Source: Maribacter aquivivus (GTDB lineage: Bacteria; Bacteroidota; Bacteroidia; Flavobacteriales; Flavobacteriaceae). From it: a DNA stretch of 64,000 nucleotides. Position numbers and translations under genes: made by a program. This document shows positions 47,928 through 56,599 of the stretch, in pieces (positions within the stretch are counted from its first letter, which is position 1; every line of letters starts with the position of its first letter). The notes under the pieces are model-generated. The model did not search any database. It saw only the letters and a list, made by a program, of their open reading frames with translations, and was not told the origin of the DNA. The stretch lies in the NCBI RefSeq assembly GCF_900142175.1, contig NZ_FQZX01000005.1:1-64000 (forward strand), in the 5' to 3' direction.

Positions 47928-48934
47928 ATATAATTTTTAGTACTAATAAAATTAATTAAATCTATGATTCTGCTGCTATATCCAGTTTCATTATCGTACC
48001 AGCCAATAATTTTAACCATTTTACCTATTACGGAAGTCATCAAAGAATCAAACGTACAAGAATAGCAACTATTGTTTATATCAATAGAAACTATTGGATC
48101 ACTGGTATAGTGAACTATATTTTTAAACTGATTTTTTGACGCTTTCTCAAATGTAGAGTTTATTTCTTCAATACTTGTAGCACGTTTTACATTCAAGGTA
48201 ATATCGGTCAACGAGCCATTAGGTACTGGTACTCTAATACCGCAACCCCCAATAGTATCTGCCAACTCTGGGAATATTTTGGTCAATGCTTTTGCTGCAC
48301 CAGTGGTTGTTGGTACTATAGATTGTGATGCCGCGCGAGCCCTTCTTAGATCTCTATGTGGTTGATCATGTAAACTTTGGTCTGTTGTGTAAGAATGTAT
48401 AGTTGTAATATAAGCTTGCTCAATACCACATAAATCATTGATAATTTTTATCATGGGCGCAGCATTGTTCGTAGTACAAGAGGCATTAGATATAATATCA
48501 TCAGATTTTGACAATGTGTTTTCATTAATACCAAAGACAATCATTTTAATATCATCTTCGGTTGGTGGTACTGATAAAATAACTTTTTTAGCACCATTTT
48601 TAATATGAAAAGATAATGTTTCTCTGTCTTTAAATTTACCGGTACATTCTACGACTATGTCTACCGCTGCAAATGACCAATTTATTTTAGAAGGATGAGA
48701 TTCGTTATGTAAAGCAATAGCGCTACCATTAACAATGATATGCTTTTCATCATGCGATATGTCAAGAGGTGAGGTACCATGAATACTATCGTATTTTAAT
48801 AAATGCGAAAGAGTACGGGTGTCTGCCAAATCGTTAATGGCAACCACATTTAAATTCTCATGTGCTTGCATAAGGCGAAATAGGGTTCTACCTATTCTTC
48901 CAAAACCATTAATGCCTATGTTCAGTTTATGCAT
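47924..48934 (-). CDS. gap: Glyceraldehyde-3-phosphate dehydrogenase, type I
   Basis: 336 residues. NAD-binding start LNIGINGFGRIGRTLFRLM; active-site Cys153 in SNASCTTNNAAP; catalytic His in ITTIHSYTTDQSLHD; RRARAASQSIVPTTTGAAKA; and IIGWYDNETGYSSRI. Most GAPDHs read SCTTNCLAP; the second Cys is Asn here. Flavobacteria usually carry more than one gap gene, so this may be the auxiliary or gluconeogenic copy. Its TGA overlaps the TTG start of the hybrid kinase by four bases. Confidence 0.93.
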   Translation of the reverse strand: MHKLNIGINGFGRIGRTLFRLMQAHENLNVVAINDLADTRTLSHLLKYDSIHGTSPLDISHDEKHIIVNGSAIALHNESHPSKINWSFAAVDIVVECTGKFKDRETLSFHIKNGAKKVILSVPPTEDDIKMIVFGINENTLSKSDDIISNASCTTNNAAPMIKIINDLCGIEQAYITTIHSYTTDQSLHDQPHRDLRRARAASQSIVPTTTGAAKALTKIFPELADTIGGCGIRVPVPNGSLTDITLNVKRATSIEEINSTFEKASKNQFKNIVHYTSDPIVSIDINNSCYSCTFDSLMTSVIGKMVKIIGWYDNETGYSSRIIDLINFISTKNYI

Positions 48935-49043
48935 TGGTTACCGATAGATGTGTTTAGTTAATACAAATAGTTCTATTTGATTAGAACTAGCAATTTGGCT
49001 TAGATTAGTTTCTAAGCAAATTAAGTAGTACGCTCTTGTAGAT

Positions 49044-49919
49044 TTATAGAATATGCTTGTGTGCTTTGTAAGAAGATCTAACTAAGGCACCACTTTCAAC
49101 ATGTCTAAATCCCATTTCAAGACCTATATCTTCATATTTTTTAAACTGCTCAGGTGTAATAAATTCCTTAACAGGAAGGTGTTTTTTCGAGGGCTGTAAG
49201 TACTGACCGATAGTAACAACATCTACATCTGCATTACGCAAATCTGCCAAAGTGGTAATAACTTCATCTTCATGTTCACCAAGACCAAGCATAATACCAG
49301 ATTTAGTTCTATTGATGCCTTGCTTTTTTAGGTAGTTAAGCGCTTCAAGACTACGTTCATATTTTGCTTGTATACGTACTTCTCTAGTAAGCCTTTTAAC
49401 AGTTTCCATATTATGTGAAACAACTTCTGGAGAAACGGCAATAATTCTATCTAAATGCTTTTCTATACCTTGAAAATCAGGTATTAAAGTTTCTAAAGTT
49501 GTAGTAGGGTTCATTCTGCGTATCGCCTTCACTGTTTCAGCCCAAATGATAGAGCCCATGTCTTTAAGGTCATCTCTATCAACAGATGTAATTACAGCGT
49601 GCTTAATACTCATGATCTTTATAGATCTTGCAACCTTCTCAGGTTCTGCCCAATCTACATTTTCAGGTCTACCGGTTTTAACACCGCAGAATCCGCATGA
49701 TCTGGTACAAACATTACCTAGGATCATAAAAGTTGCGGTACCTTCACCCCAGCATTCACCCATGTTAGGGCAGCTACCACTAGTGCAAATAGTGTGTAGG
49801 TCATACTTATCCACTAAACCTCTAAGCTGCGTGTATTTCTTACCCGTAGGTAATTTTACTCTAAGCCATTTCGGTTTACCTTTTGGTGGGGCAACATTTT
49901 CTTTTAAAACTGTAGACAT
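49044..49919 (-). CDS. lipA: Lipoyl synthase
   Basis: 291 residues of the radical SAM family. The auxiliary cluster cysteines are at 45, 50 and 56 ([12 protein letters not shown]) and the radical-SAM cluster cysteines at 71, 75 and 78 (CTRSCGFC). The C-terminal serine ligand lies in [12 protein letters not shown]. It inserts two sulphurs into protein-bound octanoate to make lipoate for pyruvate and 2-oxoglutarate dehydrogenases. It appears to be a single gene with its own -7 box at 49935; no lipB is nearby. Confidence 0.97.
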   Translation of the reverse strand: MSTVLKENVAPPKGKPKWLRVKLPTGKKYTQLRGLVDKYDLHTICTSGSCPNMGECWGEGTATFMILGNVCTRSCGFCGVKTGRPENVDWAEPEKVARSIKIMSIKHAVITSVDRDDLKDMGSIIWAETVKAIRRMNPTTTLETLIPDFQGIEKHLDRIIAVSPEVVSHNMETVKRLTREVRIQAKYERSLEALNYLKKQGINRTKSGIMLGLGEHEDEVITTLADLRNADVDVVTIGQYLQPSKKHLPVKEFITPEQFKKYEDIGLEMGFRHVESGALVRSSYKAHKHIL

Positions 49920-49934
49920 GCTCTAAATTTTATA

Positions 49935-49942
49935 CAAATATA
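49935..49942 (-). promoter_or_regulatory. Putative -7 box for lipA
   Basis: TATATTTG on the minus strand, 16 bases above the ATG at 49919, giving a leader of about ten bases. Confidence 0.5.
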
Positions 49943-50027
49943 CGAACTAAAAAAGTGAGGGTAATGCAGAATTACGTGTTACACAAATGAGTTCTAAATT
50001 ATGAGAAATTTCTAATTGAATTATATT

Positions 50028-50585
50028 TTATTTTCTGTCCTTGATAATTTCAGAAAGTAATTTTTTAGCCCTTAGAAGTTTTACTTTGACACTGTTTATA
50101 GGCTCGTTCAAGTGAGCGGCAATATCAGCATAACTTAGCTCATTAAAATACCTAAGATTGATAACGGCTTGGTAATGAGGTTTCAGTTTTTTAATATCTC
50201 TAAGTAAATCGGCTAAATTTTGTTCTTGAATCAATTGGTCTTCCATAGAAGGTGAAACATCTAAGGCGCTCGTTATTACTTCAGAATTACTTCTAGAATC
50301 TAATAAGCTCTTTTTTCGCTTTCTAACTAAATCGATATGTATGTTTTTAGAAATAGCAATTAACCAAGTTTTAAAAACGTACGACTCGTTATAAGTCTTT
50401 ATCTTATCAAAAGCTTTAGAAAAAGTTTGAATGGTAATGTCCTCAGAATCATTCTCATTTTCGGTACGCTTTAATTGAAAGCCGTAAACATCGTTCCAAA
50501 ACATGTCTAATAAGCGACTAAAAGCAATTTGCTTGCCTTCTTTCGCTTTGCGTATTGTTTCTTCTAAAGTGTCTGTTTTATTCAA
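50028..50585 (-). CDS. ECF-type RNA polymerase sigma factor
   Basis: 185 residues from a TTG start at 50585; no in-frame ATG is near the conserved start. Region 2 is at ~20-90 (SRLLDMFWNDVYGFQLKRTE, DSEDITIQTFSKAFDKIKTY, FKTWLIAISKNIHIDLVRKR). Region 4 is at ~130-180 (VINLRYFNELSYADIAAHLN, INSVKVKLLRAKKLL). No anti-sigma gene adjoins it. The small Cys-containing gene at 50629 is 43 bases upstream on the same strand and may be cotranscribed. Confidence 0.9.
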   Translation of the reverse strand: MNKTDTLEETIRKAKEGKQIAFSRLLDMFWNDVYGFQLKRTENENDSEDITIQTFSKAFDKIKTYNESYVFKTWLIAISKNIHIDLVRKRKKSLLDSRSNSEVITSALDVSPSMEDQLIQEQNLADLLRDIKKLKPHYQAVINLRYFNELSYADIAAHLNEPINSVKVKLLRAKKLLSEIIKDRK

Positions 50586-50628
50586 AAACTGATTTTGGTA
50601 TGCGTAATGTTAAGATAAGGAATTTTGA

Positions 50629-50832
50629 TTACTCGGTAATCATATCCTTTTTGCAATCTTGTTCACTTGGCATTTTGCCACACATACCACAAGCTTGTCC
50701 GTCTTGATTCAAAAAAGGACTTTGACTTGCGCAAGTTCCTGCAAATTCTCCATCTTTTTTAGACCATATTTTAATTGCGATACCCGCAAATGCCAATGCT
50801 AACAACCCAATGGTTAATAATACTAGTTTCAT
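50629..50832 (-). CDS. Small membrane-anchored protein with four conserved-looking cysteines
   Basis: 67 residues. One N-terminal membrane helix (MKLVLLTIGLLALAFAGIAI) is followed by a short domain with GTCASQSPFLNQDGQACGMCG and EQDCKK. The four cysteines (about 34, 48, 51 and 60) could bind a metal or form disulfides. Similar short membrane proteins occur in other flavobacteria, but no function is known to me. It has a -7 box just upstream and precedes the ECF sigma gene. Confidence 0.75.
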   Translation of the reverse strand: MKLVLLTIGLLALAFAGIAIKIWSKKDGEFAGTCASQSPFLNQDGQACGMCGKMPSEQDCKKDMITE

Positions 50833-50847
50833 GTGCTAAATTTTAAA

Positions 50848-50855
50848 CAAAGATA
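50848..50855 (-). promoter_or_regulatory. Putative -7 box for the small membrane protein gene
   Basis: TATCTTTG on the minus strand, 16 bases above the ATG at 50832. It starts inside the T-tail of the preceding terminator, so the two transcription units are packed end to end. Confidence 0.5.
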
Positions 50856-50885
50856 AAAAATAAAGCCCCAAAAATGGGGCTTTAA
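50853..50885 (-). terminator. Intrinsic terminator of the sigma/anti-sigma operon
   Basis: AAAGCCCCA (50862-50870) pairs with TGGGGCTTT (50875-50883) over a four-base loop. On the minus strand it is followed by TTTTTTATC. Confidence 0.88.
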
Positions 50886-50907
50886 GAATACTTTATATGT
50901 GTTAGGC

Positions 50908-51666
50908 TTAGTAAGCTATATTCGCTACTATATTTTCTACACTAGGTGCATGATTACCACCTTTTTGCTCAATTGTAATATAACCAACCGCATTTTCTGC
51001 ATATGGTAATGCCAATAATTTTTGTTGGTCACCGGCTTCTTCGATAATACCAAGGTTTATCATTTTGCCATTTACTTCAGCCCACATTTGAAAACATTGA
51101 CTTTCAGGTATATGAGGTAGCTTGCTAACGTTAATATAAGATAACTTCTTAACAGGGTTTATGTAAGCAACAGCTTTTAAGTCTTTTGCTTTCTGATTTC
51201 CTTTAACGTTATATTTTTTAGTTTGAGGATTGTTTAGAACGATAAACTGGTTACGTACATCTTCTAACTGTTCTTTCATGTTTTCTTCAAGCAATTTTAT
51301 CTTATTGCTAACAACACTGTTCTCTTCTTGTAAACTCAGGTTTTGATTCCAGAAAAAGGTAGAGATGCCAATAAATAGTATAGCTGTAATACTGGCGGCA
51401 ATAGCATAACTGTAAAATCTTTTTCTACCCTTATGCTCAGCTTTTATTCTTGAGTTAATTTTATCTTTTAAGCCTTGTGGAGCTTCAATAGCGTGAAGCT
51501 TAGCGAAAATTTCAAGATTATCCTGTAATTCGCTGTATGTTTCCCTCACCTCTGGGTACATAGCAATATAACGCTCTACCTGTAGGCTTTCCAACTCGGT
51601 AGTTGTTCCCAGTAGATACTTTTCTAGTAAATCAGAATCAAGGAAAATTCTTATTTTGTCTTTCAT
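50908..51666 (-). CDS. Anti-sigma factor, RskA type
   Basis: 252 residues. The cytoplasmic N-terminus (FLDSDLLEKYLLGTTTELES, EVRETYSELQDNLEIFAKLH) resembles the sigma-binding helices of anti-sigma factors. One membrane helix is at ~90-110 (YAIAASITAILFIGISTFFW), then a coiled segment, and the periplasmic RskA domain (~145-252) with CFQMWAEVNGKMINLGII and VGYITIEQKGGNHAPS. The zinc-binding HxxxCxxC motif is absent. The ATG overlaps the sigma factor TGA (ATGA), so the pair is made together; it should hold that sigma factor at the membrane. Confidence 0.9.
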   Translation of the reverse strand: MKDKIRIFLDSDLLEKYLLGTTTELESLQVERYIAMYPEVRETYSELQDNLEIFAKLHAIEAPQGLKDKINSRIKAEHKGRKRFYSYAIAASITAILFIGISTFFWNQNLSLQEENSVVSNKIKLLEENMKEQLEDVRNQFIVLNNPQTKKYNVKGNQKAKDLKAVAYINPVKKLSYINVSKLPHIPESQCFQMWAEVNGKMINLGIIEEAGDQQKLLALPYAENAVGYITIEQKGGNHAPSVENIVANIAY

Positions 51667-52226
51667 AATACGAAATTTAATAACATAGCAACTACGGCAG
51701 GACCATAGATTTTGCCTAATTCGCGTAATCCAATTTTAAGTCTAGATTTAATAGTTCCTAAAGGAATATCCAACTCATCACTTGCTTCTTGTTGGGTCAT
51801 ACCTTGAAAGAAAAGAGCTTCTAAAACAATTTGATATTTATCTTCAATTTTGTCTAGATGTTCTCTTACATCCATTAACTCAGGTCTTGTACTTTCTACG
51901 CCTAAAGTATATACGTCAGAAACGTCTATTTGGATTTCTTTATCAGATTTTGTGTTGACACTTCTCAATTTGTCAATAGCGGTGTTTCGCGTAATTCTAA
52001 AGAGCCAGGTAAAAAGTTTTGCTTTTTTAGGATCGTATGAATCTGCTTTTTTCCAAATCTTCACAAAAGATTCTTGAACTACATCTTGGGCAAGTTCAGG
52101 ATCACGCACAACCTTGTTCGCCACACCTAGTAGGGTGTCGGCGTAATTATCGTACAAGAGAGAAATCGCTTTTTCGTTTCTTTCTTGTAATAATTCAACA
52201 ATATGTTTTTCTAATAGAGTGCTCAT
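51663..52226 (-). CDS. ECF sigma factor, SigK-like, partner of the anti-sigma factor
   Basis: 187 residues. Region 2: LLYDNYADTLLGVANKVVRD, LAQDVVQESFVKIWKKADSY, LFTWLFRITRNTAIDKLRSV. Region 4: LEALFFQGMTQQEASDELDI and LGTIKSRLKIGLRELGKIYG. A short hydrophobic C-terminal tail (PAVVAMLLNFVL) is unusual. The coupled RskA-type gene marks it as an envelope-signal-responsive sigma factor. I found no strict -7 box above it, and self-regulated ECF promoters would not need one. Confidence 0.92.
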   Translation of the reverse strand: MSTLLEKHIVELLQERNEKAISLLYDNYADTLLGVANKVVRDPELAQDVVQESFVKIWKKADSYDPKKAKLFTWLFRITRNTAIDKLRSVNTKSDKEIQIDVSDVYTLGVESTRPELMDVREHLDKIEDKYQIVLEALFFQGMTQQEASDELDIPLGTIKSRLKIGLRELGKIYGPAVVAMLLNFVL

Positions 52227-52352
52227 AATTTAAAAGATGTACATATTTTTTTATAATGGACATCCAAATGCTAAGATTGAACCGTATATGCTTAAACGCT
52301 AAATTATAAAATTGATTGTTAAGGATGCGTTTTATGAAAATATATATTGAAT

Positions 52353-52437
52353 AAGTGGTCGGCTGGTAACTGCCCACTTTGTTTTGGTTGGTTTGGTTTG
52401 GTAATAACCCCTGTAATTTTTTACAGGGGTTATTTTA
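52353..52437 (+). ncRNA. Candidate small RNA with hairpin, G-rich linker and terminator
   Basis: Between the sigma factor gene and murB the plus strand has, in order: a possible -7-like TATATTG (52343-52349), a hairpin AAGTGG...CCACTT (about 52353-52380), a linker with four GG runs at 52386-52401, and a 14-base stem (AATAACCCCTGTAA with its complement, 52403-52434) followed by a T-rich tail. No protein is encoded. Its 3' end overlaps the last bases of murB in antisense. The stem could instead be the murB terminator, but the minus-strand tail is not T-rich. Confidence 0.35.
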
Positions 52438-53446
52438 TTAAATTAACTTCTGGACTTATCTCTATATTGAATTTCAACTTCACGGCATCAATAATATTTG
52501 CTGCTAAATCTAGAATGTCTTTACCTGTTGCATTTTCATAATTTACAAGTACTAAAGCTTGGTTCTTATGAACACCGGCGTCACCAAAGCGTTTTCCTTT
52601 AAATCCGCATTGCTCAATCAACCAACCTGCCGGAATTTTATATAAATCATTAGTTACCTTATAAAAAGGAGCATCAGGATTCTTTAAAGCAAAATCTTCG
52701 AATATTTCTTTTTCTACTATCGGGTTTTTAAAAAAGCTACCACTATTACCTAATATTTTCGGGTCAGGTAATTTTTGTTGTCTAATAGCAATAACTGCAT
52801 TAGATATATCTTTAATGGTTGGGTTTACAATTGATTCTTTTTCTAATTGTCCTTCAATTGCACCGTAACCAGAATTTATTTTGTGATTTATTTTGGTAAA
52901 TGAGAAAGTTACCGATGTGATAACGAATTGATCTTTTCCATCATTCTTAAAAAACGAATCTCGGTAACCAAATTTACATTCTTCTTTAGTTAAGGTAATT
53001 AATTGTTGGTCTTCAATTCTTATAGCTTCACAACTTACAAAGCAATCTTTTAATTCAACACCATATGCGCCAATATTTTGTATAGGTGCAGTACCTGTGT
53101 TGCCAGGTATTAAAGACATGTTTTCTAATCCTCCAAAATTATGATCAAGAGTCCACATGACCATTTCATGCCAATTCTCACCTGCCATTATCTTTACCTT
53201 CACGGTGTCTGCAGATTCTGATATAATTTTCTTTCCTTTTAAGGCTACATGAATAAACAATGCCTCAATATAATCTGACAACAACATATTACTACCACCG
53301 CCAATTATAATTTTTCTATCATAATCTTGGTTGCCTAACACATCTTGTAATTCTTCGACAGAGCTTACTTCAACAAAGAATCTTGCTGTAGCATCAATAC
53401 CAAAAGTATTATAGTTTTTTAGAGAAAAGTGTTCATGTACAATCAT
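52430..53446 (-). CDS. murB: UDP-N-acetylenolpyruvoylglucosamine reductase
   Basis: 338 residues, type I MurB. FAD-binding motifs IIGGGSNMLLSDYIEALFIH and ENMSLIPGNTGTAPIQNIGAYGVE; catalytic-region sequence GYRDSFFKN; and proton donor Ser in GNSGSFFKNPIV. The C-terminal part includes KGKRFGDAGVHKNQALVLVN. It makes UDP-N-acetylmuramate for peptidoglycan. The ATG shares a base with the aminotransferase stop (TAATG). Its stop codon lies within the stem of a hairpin at 52403-52434. Confidence 0.96.
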   Translation of the reverse strand: MIVHEHFSLKNYNTFGIDATARFFVEVSSVEELQDVLGNQDYDRKIIIGGGSNMLLSDYIEALFIHVALKGKKIISESADTVKVKIMAGENWHEMVMWTLDHNFGGLENMSLIPGNTGTAPIQNIGAYGVELKDCFVSCEAIRIEDQQLITLTKEECKFGYRDSFFKNDGKDQFVITSVTFSFTKINHKINSGYGAIEGQLEKESIVNPTIKDISNAVIAIRQQKLPDPKILGNSGSFFKNPIVEKEIFEDFALKNPDAPFYKVTNDLYKIPAGWLIEQCGFKGKRFGDAGVHKNQALVLVNYENATGKDILDLAANIIDAVKLKFNIEISPEVNLIK

Positions 53447-54636
53447 TAGCCCTTGTAACTTTTAAGCGCCTCTTTTAATATTTGAACAGCTCTTTTTAAA
53501 CTTTCTTGATCAAGAACATAGGCAATTCTTATTTGGTTTTTACCTAAACCTTCAGTGGCATAAAATCCTGCTGCAGGGGCTACCATAACAGTTTCATTAT
53601 TCAAATTAAAATCTTCTAATAGCCATTGTGCAAAATGATCTGCATCTTTAATTGGTAATTCGGCAATACAATAGAATGCACCTTGAGGTCTTGCTATTTT
53701 AATTCCTTCAATTTTCTCTAACTCCGCAATGAGTAGATTCCTTCTCGCAACATATTCCGTCTTTACTTCGGCAAAATAGCTATCTGGGGTATCTAAAGCT
53801 GCCTCGCTTGCTATTTGTGCATATGTAGGTGGTGATAGTCTTGCTTGTGCAAATTTCATTGCCGTTGCAATAAATTCTTTATTCTTTGATACTAGGTAAC
53901 CAATACGTGCGCCACACATGCTATATCTTTTAGAAACCGAATCAATAACAATGGCGTGTTCCTCTAAACCTTCTTCTTTTAATATTGATGCATGAGTTTT
54001 ATTATCATATGTAAATTCTCTATAAACTTCATCGGCAACTAGATAAATATTGTGCTTTTTAACTAATGCAGCTAATTTTTGAATTTCTTCTTTGCTATAT
54101 AAGTATCCCGTTGGGTTACCAGGGTTACATATTAAGATAGCTTTGGTTCTAGGTGTAATTAATTTTTCAAAATCTTCTATTGGAGGAAGAGCAAAATTAT
54201 CTTCAATTTTTGAAACTACAGGAACAACCGTTACACCACAAGCAGTGGCAAACCCATTATAGTTGGCATAAAAAGGTTCGGGAATTATAATCTCGTCATT
54301 GGTATCTGCAATGGTATTCATTGCAAAAGACAATGCTTCAGAGCCACCAGTAGTAACGATAATATCTGTTGCACTTACGGATATATCATTTTTAAGGTAA
54401 TACTTTGCAATTTTTGTTCGAAACTCCTCTGAGCCTTCAGTACGACTGTACTCCAATACATTAATGTTATTGTTTTTTACAGCGTCTAAAGCTTGTTGTG
54501 GTGTTTTTATATCTGGCTGCCCAATGTTCAAATGAATGACATTAATTCCTCTTTTTTTTGCGCTTTCGGCAAACGGAACTAACTTTCTTATGGGCGATTG
54601 AGGCATGGTAAGCCCCTTGTTTGAAACAGATGGCAT
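53446..54636 (-). CDS. Class I/II PLP-dependent aminotransferase (aspartate aminotransferase-like)
   Basis: 396 residues, fold-type I. HLNIGQPDIKTPQQALDAV is the N-terminal substrate region, CNPGNPTGYLYSKEE the Asn-containing motif, VADEVYREFTYD the Asp contacting PLP nitrogen, and DSVSKRYSMCGARIGYLVS the PLP lysine. Near the C-terminus NQIRIAYVL holds the carboxylate-binding Arg. The exact substrate is uncertain; aspartate/aromatic transamination is typical of this branch. It is cotranslated with murB, which may only reflect operon packing. Confidence 0.9.
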   Translation of the reverse strand: MPSVSNKGLTMPQSPIRKLVPFAESAKKRGINVIHLNIGQPDIKTPQQALDAVKNNNINVLEYSRTEGSEEFRTKIAKYYLKNDISVSATDIIVTTGGSEALSFAMNTIADTNDEIIIPEPFYANYNGFATACGVTVVPVVSKIEDNFALPPIEDFEKLITPRTKAILICNPGNPTGYLYSKEEIQKLAALVKKHNIYLVADEVYREFTYDNKTHASILKEEGLEEHAIVIDSVSKRYSMCGARIGYLVSKNKEFIATAMKFAQARLSPPTYAQIASEAALDTPDSYFAEVKTEYVARRNLLIAELEKIEGIKIARPQGAFYCIAELPIKDADHFAQWLLEDFNLNNETVMVAPAAGFYATEGLGKNQIRIAYVLDQESLKRAVQILKEALKSYKG

Positions 54637-54784
54637 ATAAATTAAATTTTACACAAAAGTGATAAATGATTATGGTACTTACAAAGTAATTAGGCTTTTA
54701 TTTGGTTTTGCCTATCGTGTTAAAATTAGGTGTCGTATCAAATTATTATGTATATTAAAAGGAGTTAACTAATTCATACAGATT

Positions 54785-56122
54785 ATGTTACGAAAATACA
54801 CCGTTCTTTTGTTTGTTTTGTTATGTTGTTTTTATTTTTCAGGAATAGCACAAACGTATCAATTACCTGCTGGTAAGAAATTTCATAAAGTCAAGTTTGA
54901 ACTCATTAATAACCTGATGGTCATACCTATTGATGTTAATGGTACGGAGTTGTCTTTTGTATTAGATTCTGGCGTTGGTACACCCATATTGTTCAATTTG
55001 GCTGATCAAGATTCTATTCAGTTAAATAACGTGACTGAAATTACAATTAATGGATTAGGAGAAGGAGACCCTATTAACGCATTAAAATCAACCGGAAATT
55101 TTGTTCAGTTAGGCAATGTTAAGAACGTCTCACAAAACATTTATGTTGTAATGGATGCCGGTATAAATTTTTCACCAAGTTTAGGTGTGCCTATACATGG
55201 TATAATAGGTTACGATTTGTTTCGCGATTTTGTTGTTGACATTAATTACACAAAGCAAACCATTAAATTTCATGACCCAGAGTTATATAAATATAAAAAG
55301 TCTAGAAATACTAGGATTGTAGATATGTCGGTTATCAGAAAGAAGGCATATTTAGATGCATTTGTCATGATAAGTAAGAATGAGGAAATACCAGTGAAAA
55401 TGTTATTGGATACTGGTAGTAGCGATGCGGTTTGGTTATTTGAAGATGAGAGAATTCAATTGCCCGAAAAGCATTATCAAGATTTTTTAGGCAAAGGACT
55501 TGCTGGTGATATTTTTGGGAAGAGAACAAAAATAAGTCATTTAAAGATTGCAGATTTTATACTGAGTGATGCTAAAGCTGCTTTCCCTGATATGGAGACG
55601 TTTACAACAATTTCAGATTTTGGAGGTAGAAATGGAAGCTTGGGCGGTGAGGTTATAAAACGTTTTAATGTTGTATTCGATTATAGAAATGAAAAATTGA
55701 TAATGACCAAAAATGCCAATTTCGGTAAGCTCTTTCAATATAATATTAGCGGAATTGATCTGCAACATGCAGGTGTGCGTTATGTGTCAGAACGAATTAC
55801 CGATTCAAATGGTGTGTTAAATAGTAGTGCCAAGACCTATGGTAATGTACAAATTATACTTCAGGGCGCTACAAGGTTAAGTTTGGTGCCAGAAATAATT
55901 GTTTCGGGAATACGTCAAGGGAGTCCCGCACATTCAGCAGGCTTACGAGAAGGTGATATTATTTTGGCAGTTAATGGCAAACGCATACACAGGTACAAAC
56001 TGCAAGAGATTATGCATATGCTTAATTTTAAAAAAGACAAGAAGATAAAGGTATTGGTAGAGCGTTATGATAATGATCTGCTTTTTAGTTTTGTTCTAAA
56101 ACCTTTGTTTGATGAACAATAG
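54785..56122 (+). CDS. Exported aspartyl protease-like protein with C-terminal PDZ domain
   Basis: 445 residues. Signal peptide to ~22. Two retropepsin-type active-site motifs are present in one chain: FVLDSGVGTP with Asp61 and MLLDTGSSD with Asp209, each in a pepsin-like half domain. The PDZ domain (~375-440) shows IRQGSPAHSAGLREGDIILA. This architecture is a family of periplasmic aspartyl proteases in Bacteroidota whose substrates are unknown. The first motif reads DSG rather than DTG; both are active in relatives. It is a single gene ending at a strong terminator. Confidence 0.88.
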   Translation: MLRKYTVLLFVLLCCFYFSGIAQTYQLPAGKKFHKVKFELINNLMVIPIDVNGTELSFVLDSGVGTPILFNLADQDSIQLNNVTEITINGLGEGDPINALKSTGNFVQLGNVKNVSQNIYVVMDAGINFSPSLGVPIHGIIGYDLFRDFVVDINYTKQTIKFHDPELYKYKKSRNTRIVDMSVIRKKAYLDAFVMISKNEEIPVKMLLDTGSSDAVWLFEDERIQLPEKHYQDFLGKGLAGDIFGKRTKISHLKIADFILSDAKAAFPDMETFTTISDFGGRNGSLGGEVIKRFNVVFDYRNEKLIMTKNANFGKLFQYNISGIDLQHAGVRYVSERITDSNGVLNSSAKTYGNVQIILQGATRLSLVPEIIVSGIRQGSPAHSAGLREGDIILAVNGKRIHRYKLQEIMHMLNFKKDKKIKVLVERYDNDLLFSFVLKPLFDEQ

Positions 56123-56127
56123 CGCAT

Positions 56128-56162
56128 AAAAAAAAGCCCAACTTCTCAGTTGGGCTTTTAAT
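56128..56162 (+). terminator. Bidirectional intrinsic terminator
   Basis: AAAAGCCCAACT (56132-56143) pairs with AGTTGGGCTTTT (56148-56159) over the loop TCTC. A run before and T-rich after; it can serve both the protease gene and the convergent DUF1573 gene. Confidence 0.88.
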
Positions 56163-56178
56163 TTTCTAAAAAGTTCTT

Positions 56179-56571
56179 TTATTTGGTACCAGTAGTAGCT
56201 TGAACTTCTCCTTTGATTTTTAAAACCTTGGTAGGAGTGTCAGCGTTAGAGATAACCGTAATTGCTTTACGGATAGGACCAACTCTATTGGTATCATATT
56301 TCACTTGAATCTCACCTGTTTTACCTGGTAAAATTGGATCTTCTGGTTTTTTTGGAATTGTACAACCACAACTAGAACTTACTTTGCTCACAATAAGCGG
56401 CGCAGTTCCTGTGTTTGTAAATTCAAAAACTCTTACTCCGTCAGATCCTTTAGCGATTTCGCCGTAATCAACGGTTTCAGATTTAAACTCTATTTTGGCA
56501 GCAGCATCTTGTGCTGTTAAGCTAAATCCTAGTAAGCCTACAAATAATACAAGTACTATTTTTTTCATCAT
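56179..56571 (-). CDS. DUF1573 domain exported protein
   Basis: 130 residues with a signal peptide (MMKKIVLVLFVGLLGFSLTA). The single Ig-like DUF1573 domain shows YGEIAKGSDGVRVFEFTNTG, SSCGCTIPKKPEDPILPGKT and KYDTNRVGPIRKAITVISN. The SCGCT signature is present. Function of the family is not established; a periplasmic or surface role follows from the signal peptide. It is a single gene, divergent from valS. Confidence 0.88.
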   Translation of the reverse strand: MMKKIVLVLFVGLLGFSLTAQDAAAKIEFKSETVDYGEIAKGSDGVRVFEFTNTGTAPLIVSKVSSSCGCTIPKKPEDPILPGKTGEIQVKYDTNRVGPIRKAITVISNADTPTKVLKIKGEVQATTGTK

Positions 56572-56591
56572 TTCTAATTTTGGGTGGATGT

Positions 56592-56599
56592 CAAAATTA
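56592..56599 (-). promoter_or_regulatory. Putative -7 box for the DUF1573 gene
   Basis: TAATTTTG on the minus strand, 21 bases above the ATG at 56571. Confidence 0.45.

Noticed and set aside
52195..52377. 60-codon minus-strand frame upstream of the sigma factor
   Set aside because: Composition is random-looking, it overlaps the sigma start out of frame, and it crosses the structured region at 52353.
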